64,000 bases of DNA from Chryseobacterium oncorhynchi (lineage in GTDB: Bacteria; Bacteroidota; Bacteroidia; Flavobacteriales; Weeksellaceae): NCBI RefSeq assembly GCF_002899895.1, contig NZ_PPEI02000002.1, positions 496,001 through 560,000 of the forward strand. Reading direction: 5' to 3'. The translations under genes and the position numbers were made by a program. Each line of letters starts with the position of its first letter. The first letter of the stretch is position 1. Shown in pieces: positions 18,771-25,848 of this stretch. The notes beneath the pieces were generated by a model. It saw nothing but the letters and a program-made list of their open reading frames with translations. It was not told the origin of the DNA and ran no database searches.

Positions 18771-19003
18771 ATAAGCTGTTTTTAGTATTTATATTTGCGG
18801 CCATAATTATAGCTACCAAAAACAAGAAAATGTATATCCAACCTCGTCTGAGATTTGTCAGTTTCATAATTGAAAATATTGAAGTCTCTAAACTGAAATT
18901 TTCCAATCCCACTCCCACAAAAAAAATAATAGGTACAGCATGTACTCATCCGGCTATAATATTTTTAGTATGAATTGTATTTTTATTTTTTATATTAAAA
19001 AAA

Positions 19004-21184
19004 CTACTTTGAGTTATTCCCTTTTGGTTGGTAATCAGGATGCCCTAATTGCCATAATGCAAAAGTAAACATATCCCCTAAGTTAGCATATCGTTGTGTT
19101 ATAGGAACATTACCAGAATGACCACCCTCAAAGTCTATTTTTAATAGTATTGGATTAGCTGAAGAGTCATTAGCCATTAATTTAGCTGCAAATTTTACAG
19201 GTTCCCATACAGTTACTCTTTGATCGTTCATTCCTCCTGTTATAAATGTTGCAGGATATTTAACTCCCTTTTTAAGATGTTGGTAAGAGTCCATTTCTAA
19301 TAAGGCTTTAAATTCTTTTGGATCTTTTATTGTTCCAAATTCTTTTGGTTGAGCATTAGGTGTTGCTTCATCCCTAATAGGATTCATAACACCAACCTCT
19401 GCAATGACAGCCTTAAATAAATCAGGTCTTTCAGTCATAGCTCTACCTATTGTAATTCCTCCTGCACTTACTCCCCATATTGCAACTTTATCTTTGGAAG
19501 TATATTTCTCATTTATCAAATACTCTGTACAATCTATTAAATCTTTCCAGGTATTGGGTTTGGTTTCTTTATAGCCTCCTAAACGCCATTTTTCTCCTTT
19601 TTCTCCTCCTCCTCTTACATGGGCTATAGCCATTATCGCTCCCTGAGTTGCCCATAATAAATAAGTTTTGGCAAAAATAGGGCTATCAGTTATCCCATAA
19701 GAGCCATAAGCTTCTATTAATAATGGAGATTTACCATTTTTAACTAAATTCTTGTTATAAATTAAGGATAATGGAATTTCTTCTCCATCTCTTGCTTTTA
19801 TGGTTATTTCTTTTACTGTTATATCTTCAAATTCAGGATATTCTACAATAGCAACAAGGTTTTCTGGTTTAAGAGTATTTGTTTTTATATCATATCTAAA
19901 ACGTTGTTCATCATTGGCCCAGCCGGAACATGTTATCCAAAAATCAGAATAGTTCTCTCCTTTACATTCTAAACGAATATTTCCAGATGGATATGGGGGC
20001 TTAATAAGAATATCTTTTCCATCCTTATATAAATACAATTTTGCCTCTACTCCATTTTTGGTCGTAGTATAATAGATCCCATCTTTTGTAATTCTATAAC
20101 TTTTAATAAACTCATCTTTTTTTTCGGGAACTAAAATCTCAGCATTTTTGAAATCCGGAGTATTAATATTAGTCTTACACAGTTTATTAGAAGATGATCC
20201 ATAACCTGATAGAAAAACAACCTCATCTTTTTTATGTAATTCTAAATTTTTTGCTTTATCGCTTCCGTCAGAGAATAATTTCCAGTTTCTTTTGCCAGCT
20301 AACAAATCTTTTTTCTTGATGATAAAGGTTTTCCTATAGTAATCATAATCCACAACCATTCCTATATAATATTCATCATTCTTTTCAAAATCCAGGATTA
20401 TAGGAAACTGATTTTCAGCAATATTCAGATCAGGATTATTCTTTCGAGAAAAGACATCATTGATTTTTTTTGGATCTGTACCAATTTTATATAAAACAGT
20501 CTGAGAATTTTTATAAAAATCTTGAGATTTAGGATTAGATGTAGGATAATAAAGATAGATAAACCCACTGTTATCATCCAGCCATTTAACCCCTCCGGAA
20601 CTTACAGGTTCAATATTAGTAATGACTTCAGAATAAACCTGTTTAGTTTTCACGTCCATAATAATCACTTCCCCCAGTTCATTCCCTTTCTCAGCCATTG
20701 ATATTGCAATTTTATTTCCATCCCAGCTTGGATTTATATAATTAATAACAAAATCATGATTGGGTTCATTTTTTTTATAATTAAAAGGATCATAAAGTAA
20801 TTCTTCTTTACCTAAAAAACCATTCCTATAATATAATTTGGCTACTTTTCCATCGCCATTTTTCTTCAAATAAAAGTATTTATCACTGTTCGTAATTTTC
20901 AAGTCAGATACAGAATACCCTTGTCTTTTATCAAATTCTATCCTTTTTTCTAAATAATAATTTTTATTTGGAATTAAGTCTAAAGCAGAGTTTGTGTAAG
21001 CTGTCTGAGATTTCATCCAATTGATTGTCTGCGGATCTTCTAAATTTTCCAAATTTCTATATTCATCTACTATATTGGTACCAAAATAATTGTCAGTAAC
21101 AGTTTTAGATGATGCAAAGTTGGTTTTTTGAGCATCTAAAAAGGCTATTGAAAAAAGTGCAGTGATAAATATTTTAATTTTCAT
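19004..21184 (-). CDS. Prolyl oligopeptidase family serine peptidase (S9)
   Basis: A 726-residue exported peptidase. After a signal peptide (MKIKIFITALFSIAFLDAQ) comes a seven-bladed propeller-like region (about 60-430) and a C-terminal alpha/beta hydrolase. The nucleophile is Ser573 in WGVSAGG, with Asp654 in MNDQRV and His689 in EGGHSG, the usual S9A order and spacing. Family enzymes cut after proline in short peptides. It lies immediately before (18 bp) the stop of nothing else but after a small GG-leader peptide gene on the same strand, so the two may be co-transcribed. A role in trimming or degrading secreted peptides is an attractive inference only. Confidence 0.92.
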   Translation of the reverse strand: MKIKIFITALFSIAFLDAQKTNFASSKTVTDNYFGTNIVDEYRNLENLEDPQTINWMKSQTAYTNSALDLIPNKNYYLEKRIEFDKRQGYSVSDLKITNSDKYFYLKKNGDGKVAKLYYRNGFLGKEELLYDPFNYKKNEPNHDFVINYINPSWDGNKIAISMAEKGNELGEVIIMDVKTKQVYSEVITNIEPVSSGGVKWLDDNSGFIYLYYPTSNPKSQDFYKNSQTVLYKIGTDPKKINDVFSRKNNPDLNIAENQFPIILDFEKNDEYYIGMVVDYDYYRKTFIIKKKDLLAGKRNWKLFSDGSDKAKNLELHKKDEVVFLSGYGSSSNKLCKTNINTPDFKNAEILVPEKKDEFIKSYRITKDGIYYTTTKNGVEAKLYLYKDGKDILIKPPYPSGNIRLECKGENYSDFWITCSGWANDEQRFRYDIKTNTLKPENLVAIVEYPEFEDITVKEITIKARDGEEIPLSLIYNKNLVKNGKSPLLIEAYGSYGITDSPIFAKTYLLWATQGAIMAIAHVRGGGEKGEKWRLGGYKETKPNTWKDLIDCTEYLINEKYTSKDKVAIWGVSAGGITIGRAMTERPDLFKAVIAEVGVMNPIRDEATPNAQPKEFGTIKDPKEFKALLEMDSYQHLKKGVKYPATFITGGMNDQRVTVWEPVKFAAKLMANDSSANPILLKIDFEGGHSGNVPITQRYANLGDMFTFALWQLGHPDYQPKGNNSK

Positions 21185-21201
21185 TTTACAAATAAAATTT
21201 G

Positions 21202-21360
21202 TTACAGTCCTCCTCCCTGTGTTCTAGGTTTAGTAATGGGTTCATCATTTCCATCAAATAACATGGCATTTCCTCCATTAATTGTTTTCATACCACTAAT
21301 TTTCACCAAGCGTATTTTGTTTAAAGATAATTTTTTTTCTTTTTTGAATTGTTTTTTCAT
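21202..21360 (-). CDS. GG-leader secreted peptide precursor, 52 aa, no cysteine
   Basis: A small precursor beginning MKKQFKKEKKLSLNKIRLVK and reaching a double-glycine site (MKTINGG, residues 24-30). The putative core after the GG is 22 residues, polar, with no Cys, and ends TKPRTQGGGL. The leader type (LSLNKI...GG) matches 'natural product precursor' and bacteriocin-like families of Bacteroidota. An upstream in-frame ATG at 21414 would add 18 residues (MSGCKICFYLHLNSNKLQ) that do not suit a leader, so the ATG at 21360 is preferred. It is 18 bp upstream of the S9 peptidase on the same strand and 203 bp from the divergent AraC-type regulator. What the product does is unknown. Confidence 0.65.
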   Translation of the reverse strand: MKKQFKKEKKLSLNKIRLVKISGMKTINGGNAMLFDGNDEPITKPRTQGGGL

Positions 21361-21562
21361 TTGTAGTTTATTTGAATTGAGATGCAAATAAAAGCATATT
21401 TTGCAACCTGACAATAAAAATGATATATAGATTTATAAATTTACAATATTAAAAAAAACAAAAAAAACACACTAAATATCAACAACTTATAAAAAATAAC
21501 ATCAAATTTAAACTGAATAGATTTTTGATTAATAAAATGTAAATTAGCACCCTATATACAAA

Positions 21563-23293
21563 ATGATGAAATTAATATTTCCTATCCTATTAATGTTAAG
21601 TAATTTGATTTATGCACAAAAAACATTCAAAAATGATTCTTTAAAAGAATATAATTTCTTAGATCTCAAAGTTAAATTTGATGATTATTACTATAGAGAT
21701 AAAACCCATGAATCCAAAATCATCGCTAAATATTTTCTTCAAAAAGCAAAAAATGAAAAAAATGAAAGTCAAATAGCGGAGGGATATATGTTAATGCAAT
21801 TTGATGTACCCTTTACCGATGCTTTAAAATACATTGACAGTGTAAAGATCTATTCAAAAAAATTAGACAAAAAAGTATATCCTGCAAAAATTTATTTATT
21901 ACGTGGCAACCTATACTTTAAATTTGACTATTTAAAGCAATCACTTGATAACTACATTTTAGCACTAAGATATGCTAAAGAAAATAAAAACGAAAGACAA
22001 ATTGCCTTTACAGAACTTAATATTGCTTTTTTACAAAACTATATTGGCAAGTATAAGGAAGCCACAAAAATCTTTAGACATTATTTGTATAATGCTAATT
22101 CTTTACATAATATCGAACGTGATCAGATACAACAGAATTTAATTGATGCTTATATTATGCTTAACAAACTAGATTCTGCAAAAGTATTAATTAAAGGAGG
22201 CATTCAATCTTCTTTGAAAAATAAAGATAAATATAACTATTATAAATATTTATCCTTATCAGGCTTTTATAATATTAAAAAAGAAAATTACAAAAAAGCA
22301 GTGGATGAACTACTGCTTTGTAAAAAATACTTTTCAACAGATATTACTGATTTAAATATCAACTATACCTTATTTGTTTTAGGCAAAGCTTATATCGGAT
22401 TATATAAGAAAGACAAAGCAATTCAAAGTTTTACAGAGCTAGACTCTAATGTACAAAAAACAAATAATACTTTCCCCGAACTTCGAGAAGTTTATACTTA
22501 TCTTATAGACTATTATAAAGAAAAAAATGATAAAGAAAAGCAACTTTATTATATTGAACGTTTTTTAAAAATAGATATAAAGTTAGATGAGCAGTTCCAA
22601 TATTTATCCACAGAGCTACCCAAAAAGTATGATACTCCCATTCTTTTACAAGAAAAAGAAAATATTATCAATGATTTAGAAAACCGAAAAATAATTCTAT
22701 TCTCTTCTATTGGTATTCTATTAACAGCTCTTTTATTACTTTCCTTTTTTTATTATAAATCTAAAAATACCGAAAAACAGCATCGAAAAATTGCACAGGA
22801 TTTAATCAATTCGATTGAGAGGAAAAATCTTGAAACTCCAAAAGCAGTATTAGTTCCGGAACAGCTTCAAAATATTAAAGAAATTAATATAGAGGATAAA
22901 ACAAATAAAACGATTTCGGAAGAGGTAACTCAATTCATTTTAAAAGAATTAGAAAATTTTGAAACCAAAGAGTTTTTTTTAAAGAAAGGTATTACATCAG
23001 CCAGTTTAGCAAAAAGTATAAAAACAAATACTACTTATTTATCAGAGGTGATCAATACTCAAAAAGGAAAGAATTTTGCAGCTTATCTCAATGACCTTCG
23101 TATAGATTATGTACTAAACAGACTGATAAAAGATAAAAAGTTTCGTTCATACAAAGTAGTGGCTGTCGCAGAAGAATTAGGATATAATAATGAGCAGTCT
23201 TTTTCTTTGGCCTTTAAGAAAAAGACAGGCACCACTCTTTCTATATACATTAAAGAAATTGAGAAGCAAATAGTTTCAAAAAAATACAAATAA
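21563..23293 (+). CDS. TPR-containing, membrane-anchored AraC-type regulator
   Basis: A 576-residue signalling protein. It has an N-terminal signal/anchor (MMKLIFPILLMLSNLIYAQ), a long TPR region (about 60-370, with repeats such as YLLRGNLYFKFDYLKQSLDN and YKKAVDELLLCKKY) and one transmembrane helix (about 390-410). A linker leads to a C-terminal AraC-type double helix-turn-helix (about 465-570, ending FSLAFKKKTGTTLSIYIKEI). Periplasmic TPRs presumably sense a ligand or protein and pass the signal to the cytosolic DNA-binding domain. It lies directly upstream of the GG-leader peptide cluster, which makes it the obvious candidate regulator. The ligand is unknown. Two adjacent ATG codons allow a one-residue shorter start. 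Confidence 0.88.
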   Translation: MMKLIFPILLMLSNLIYAQKTFKNDSLKEYNFLDLKVKFDDYYYRDKTHESKIIAKYFLQKAKNEKNESQIAEGYMLMQFDVPFTDALKYIDSVKIYSKKLDKKVYPAKIYLLRGNLYFKFDYLKQSLDNYILALRYAKENKNERQIAFTELNIAFLQNYIGKYKEATKIFRHYLYNANSLHNIERDQIQQNLIDAYIMLNKLDSAKVLIKGGIQSSLKNKDKYNYYKYLSLSGFYNIKKENYKKAVDELLLCKKYFSTDITDLNINYTLFVLGKAYIGLYKKDKAIQSFTELDSNVQKTNNTFPELREVYTYLIDYYKEKNDKEKQLYYIERFLKIDIKLDEQFQYLSTELPKKYDTPILLQEKENIINDLENRKIILFSSIGILLTALLLLSFFYYKSKNTEKQHRKIAQDLINSIERKNLETPKAVLVPEQLQNIKEINIEDKTNKTISEEVTQFILKELENFETKEFFLKKGITSASLAKSIKTNTTYLSEVINTQKGKNFAAYLNDLRIDYVLNRLIKDKKFRSYKVVAVAEELGYNNEQSFSLAFKKKTGTTLSIYIKEIEKQIVSKKYK

Positions 23294-23482
23294 CTAACTA
23301 ATATTCAATACTTTAAACATCTTATTTTTATAAATACATAACCTTAAATTTACAAATTTAGAGTTCATTTACTTTTTTCATATCCTCCTCTTCTCTAAGT
23401 TTGCTTCAGATAAAACACAAAGATTTATTTTTTTGTATGTGTATAGTACAATAAAATGTAAATAAAAATGCTGATCAGCAAA

Positions 23483-23526
23483 AAAGCCCATGTCAGGGAT
23501 TGTATGACAAAATTAGTTTTATTAAA
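23483..23526 (+). repeat. Duplicated element, copy 1 (upstream of first GG-leader peptide)
   Basis: This 44-bp stretch containing CATGTCAGGGATT and AAAATTAGTTTT is repeated with few changes at 24175-24219. Copy 1 ends 18 bp before the first GG-leader ATG. The reading that keeps phase with copy 2 would encode SPCQGLYDKISF, so it may be the tail of a lost small membrane-protein gene or a shared leader/regulatory sequence. Confidence 0.75.
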
Positions 23527-23544
23527 TTTAAAATATTAAACAAA

Positions 23545-23709
23545 ATGAAAAAATTAAATGTTTCACAAATGGAAAATCTTCAAGGTGGTGCAAATCATTG
23601 CTTTAGAAATGGAGTAAAAAGTATATTAGCGGCAGGAGTTGGTGCTTTAGCTGGGTCAATTGGTGCTGCTGCGGCTTTCCTAAGTGTTGTTGACGCAGAT
23701 TGTTTATAA
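23545..23709 (+). CDS. GG-leader bacteriocin-like peptide 1, 54 aa
   Basis: The leader MKKLNVSQMENLQGG (1-15) is a textbook double-glycine leader with the hydrophobic/acidic pattern read by C39 peptidases. The core is 39 residues, begins ANHCFRNGVK, has a Gly/Ala-rich hydrophobic middle (about residues 27-46) and ends VVDADCL, with two cysteines (19 and 53) placed to form one long-range disulfide. Such composition suits a membrane-active bacteriocin. It is followed by a small membrane protein and a second GG peptide, with a CxxC oxidoreductase and a C39 exporter downstream. A TTG at 23500 in frame could extend it, but the ATG at 23545 gives the correct leader. Activity is not demonstrated. 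Confidence 0.82.
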   Translation: MKKLNVSQMENLQGGANHCFRNGVKSILAAGVGALAGSIGAAAAFLSVVDADCL

Positions 23710-23727
23710 CATATAAAAAACATAAAA

Positions 23728-23904
23728 ATGATAAAAAACCCTATTACCATAGCTTACATATCTATAATATTGATATTGTTTTTATTGATTGATAGTAAAT
23801 TTTCACATTTCCTTACAGTGAATGAGAGTGTTGGATTAATGGGCTTTACGTGTGTACTTCTTTCATATTTAATATTACAATTAAAAAAAAATGAAAAAAC
23901 TTAG
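23728..23904 (+). CDS. Small two-helix membrane protein, 58 aa, candidate immunity protein
   Basis: The frame starts MIKNPITIAYIS and contains two hydrophobic helices (about 5-21 and 36-52) separated by a polar loop with HFLTVNES, and ends in a basic tail (LKKNEKT). It starts 18 bp after GG peptide 1 and its last 14 bases overlap the start of GG peptide 2 in another frame, so the three are translationally linked. Small basic two-helix proteins paired with bacteriocins are commonly immunity proteins. I recognise no family, so that role is inferred from position and topology. A related, partly decayed frame is seen at 24054-24388. Confidence 0.65.
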   Translation: MIKNPITIAYISIILILFLLIDSKFSHFLTVNESVGLMGFTCVLLSYLILQLKKNEKT

Positions 23905-24043
23905 CATCAAAAATTTAGAAAATATTAACGGTGGTATTAAGTGCTGGTATGTTGGCGCTGTAATGGCAACCTTAAATCCAGTACTAATATATGATATGTA
24001 TATAGTATTTGGTTCAAGCGCAGTAAACAGTTGCGTTGGATAA
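23891..24043 (+). CDS. GG-leader bacteriocin-like peptide 2, 50 aa
   Basis: The leader MKKLSIKNLENINGG (1-15) is clearly paralogous to that of peptide 1 (same length, same spacing to GG). The 35-residue core begins IKCWYVGAVM, is hydrophobic, and ends SCVG, with Cys18 and Cys48 near its two ends as in peptide 1. A single end-to-end disulfide is therefore plausible, consistent with the thioredoxin-like gene downstream. The ATG overlaps the preceding small membrane-protein gene by 14 bases. The gene is too short for standard ORF cut-offs. A hairpin starts 12 bp after the stop. Whether peptides 1 and 2 act together as a two-peptide bacteriocin is open. Confidence 0.78.
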   Translation: MKKLSIKNLENINGGIKCWYVGAVMATLNPVLIYDMYIVFGSSAVNSCVG

Positions 24044-24055
24044 TTATTAAATTTT

Positions 24056-24081
24056 GAAGAGAGGTTTAAAAACCTCTCTTC
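24056..24081 (+). terminator. Strong hairpin after GG peptide 2
   Basis: Perfect 11-bp arms GAAGAGAGGTT and AACCTCTCTTC with a four-base loop, 12 bp after the stop. There is no T-run, so it may stabilise the peptide mRNA or reduce read-through rather than terminate fully. Confidence 0.6.
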
Positions 24082-24174
24082 TCCAAAATATCATAGTGCT
24101 TGTATTTATTTTGTTACTGTTATTTTTAACAAGATATATGGAAGTTATTGATCATAATCTCACCATTAACAGCG

Positions 24175-24219
24175 AAAGCTCATGTCAGGGATTTTATAAT
24201 AAAATTAGTTTTTATTAAA
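24175..24219 (+). repeat. Duplicated element, copy 2
   Basis: Second copy of the element at 23483-23526, sharing CATGTCAGGGATT, then AT-rich bases, then AAAATTAGTTTTTATTAAA. No GG-leader gene follows this copy. See copy 1 for the two readings (coding tail or leader sequence). Confidence 0.75.
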
Positions 24220-24626
24220 AATAAAAATCTTATATATTGTATTCCATGCAATCTTTTTTCTTGTGGAATATTTGCTTTTTTCAGAAATACTCCACAAAAA
24301 AAGTGATGCTTCTTATTTTATGATTCTAGCAGTTATCTTTCCCTGTATTCTTAATTTCATTTCCAAAATTGAAAGAGACAGGTTTTGAGACACATAAGTT
24401 TATAACTTATATGTTCAATTTGCTAAAAAGAAAATAAATTTCTAATATCAAACTTTCAATTAAAAATCCCTCAACAGTTATAGAATTTGTTGAAGAAAAC
24501 ATATGTTATTCAGTATCTATAAAATAATACTATTAAATTTTAATTTATAATATTTTATAATTCTATAGTAAGTTTTAGCTTTTGTCTTAAGTAAAAATTT
24601 ATTTTCAATCTTACATTGTTTTAATT

Positions 24627-25271
24627 ATGAAAAACTTTATATTTTTCGTAGGTATTGTCTTGTGCTATTTTTTGCTTAGCTATTTAGACAGAAATTTCAT
24701 TACAACCAGTTCAAAAATACTTGATTTTCTATCAAAAGATTACCCTAGCGAAGTTGTACAAAGTTATATGGAAAGTCAAAGAAAATGGTGGTGGGTAAGC
24801 TATGTAACAATACCTATATTTATTGGTATTAAAGTTCTATTAGTGGCCTTCTGTCTTAATTTCATAAAACTTCTTGACTTACCCGGTTTAGAAGATATAA
24901 AATATTCAGATTTTGTTTTCCTCTCTCTCATGGCAGAAGTTGTATTTATTACTGCTGGATTTTATAAGTTTATCAATTTTTACTGGATAGAAACAGATTA
25001 TACATTAGAAAACTTACAAACCTACTATCCTATTTCTCTCCTTAATTATCGGGACTATATTTCAACAGATAAATGGTTGGCCTATCCTTTACAATTAGTG
25101 AATCTATTCGAGTTATTCTATTGGGGAATTCTGGCATGGGGGATTTGGGAGTTTTCTGATAAAAAAACTAGTTTTCCAAAATCTTTTGGTCTTACAGCAC
25201 TGACCTATGGCGTTGGCTTATTATTTTGGACAGGAATTGTTTCGTTTCTTATATTAAATGTACAATATTAA
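24627..25271 (+). CDS. Multi-pass membrane protein of the peptide locus, 214 aa
   Basis: I do not recognise the family. The protein has about five hydrophobic segments (roughly 3-20, 52-74, 88-112, 150-172 and 185-210), short polar loops rich in Trp/Tyr (QRKWWWVSY, FYWIETDY) and no obvious catalytic motif. It lies 583 bp after the GG peptides and 52 bp before the thioredoxin-like gene, on the same strand. Candidate roles are immunity, assistance in export or an unrelated membrane function; position favours the first two. The ATG at 24627 is the only sensible start, giving a short basic N-terminus before the first helix. Confidence 0.7.
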   Translation: MKNFIFFVGIVLCYFLLSYLDRNFITTSSKILDFLSKDYPSEVVQSYMESQRKWWWVSYVTIPIFIGIKVLLVAFCLNFIKLLDLPGLEDIKYSDFVFLSLMAEVVFITAGFYKFINFYWIETDYTLENLQTYYPISLLNYRDYISTDKWLAYPLQLVNLFELFYWGILAWGIWEFSDKKTSFPKSFGLTALTYGVGLLFWTGIVSFLILNVQY

Positions 25272-25323
25272 TTATTATACTTTCTATCTTTTTTTATTGA
25301 ACATTTTAAATGCACAAAGAAAA

Positions 25324-25848
25324 ATGAAAAAGAAAAACTTAAAATTTTTAGCCATAATTATCCCTTTATTATCAATAGGAGTTATGGCCTATTTACTCTT
25401 CATCTTTCAAAAAAAGAAAGAAAAACTAGAAACCTTAAAGAATGTTCCTACATTTAGTCTTAAAACTATTGATGGAATTATCTTTACCCAACAAAATCTA
25501 GCTACAGATAGGATTAAAGTTATCTTATATTTTAGCCCTACGTGTCATTATTGTCAGTCTGAAGCAAAAGAATTATCCAACGTATATCATCAATATGAAA
25601 ATATTCAGTGGATATGGATCGCCAGCGAGCCTCTACATGATATAAAACAGTTTGCTCATCATTACCAACTTGATAATAAATATAATATTTTTTGGTGTCA
25701 TGATGACATGGCTAAACTCTACCAAAAGCTAAGTATGAAGAGTGTACCTTATTTTTTGGTATATGATAAAAACAACCATCTTATTAAAAGAAACTCCGGG
25801 GCAGTAAAACTGGAAAAACTTATAAACACAATTGATGAAAGAGAATAA
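25324..25848 (+). CDS. Membrane-anchored thioredoxin-like (TlpA/redoxin-type) oxidoreductase
   Basis: A 174-residue protein with one N-terminal membrane helix (about 8-28), a basic stop-transfer stretch and a thioredoxin fold. The active site is SPTCHYCQ with Cys74 and Cys77, and the cis-proline is Pro142 in SVPYF. It faces the periplasm and most likely makes, breaks or isomerises disulfides. The two GG-leader peptides upstream each have two core cysteines, so peptide folding is the natural role. The chosen ATG at 25324 avoids a 22-residue extension that would overlap the preceding gene. Its 3' end overlaps the exporter start by 14 bases, so the two are co-translated. Confidence 0.85.
   Translation: MKKKNLKFLAIIIPLLSIGVMAYLLFIFQKKKEKLETLKNVPTFSLKTIDGIIFTQQNLATDRIKVILYFSPTCHYCQSEAKELSNVYHQYENIQWIWIASEPLHDIKQFAHHYQLDNKYNIFWCHDDMAKLYQKLSMKSVPYFLVYDKNNHLIKRNSGAVKLEKLINTIDERE

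Larger units (their letters stand above)
24054..24388 (+). pseudogene. Probable decayed paralogue(s) of the small membrane protein
   Basis: Two overlapping frames remain. The first (24054-24218, only TTG or GTG starts before an internal ATG at 24138) encodes a hydrophobic helix followed by HNLTINSESSCQGFYNKISF, which lines up with the HFLTVNES loop of the 58-residue protein at 23728. The second (24209-24388, no ATG before an internal Met) encodes two helices and a basic tail ISKIERDRF. One inserted base in the T-run near 24210 would join them. This fits a third peptide/membrane-protein module in decay; alternatively the first frame could be a short live gene. Confidence 0.35.
24044..24626. 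other. AT-rich stretch with decayed module between peptide genes and membrane protein
   Basis: This 583-bp gap is not empty. It holds a strong hairpin (24056-24081), copy 2 of the duplicated element (24175-24219) and two short frames that look like remnants of a small membrane protein (24054-24388). From 24389 to 24626 I see only AT-rich DNA, which must include the start signals of the 24627 gene. Confidence 0.6.

Noticed and set aside
18752-18973. A 73-residue plus-strand frame after metG
   Set aside because: It begins inside the metG terminator, has no promoter, and its composition looks like translated non-coding DNA.
22604-22612. Perfect DnaA box TTATCCACA
   Set aside because: It is a single copy inside a coding sequence, with no cluster or AT-rich unwinding element; not an origin.
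23500-23544. TTG-initiated 15-residue extension of GG peptide 1
   Set aside because: The extension comes from the duplicated element and would spoil an otherwise perfect 15-residue GG leader starting at the ATG 23545.
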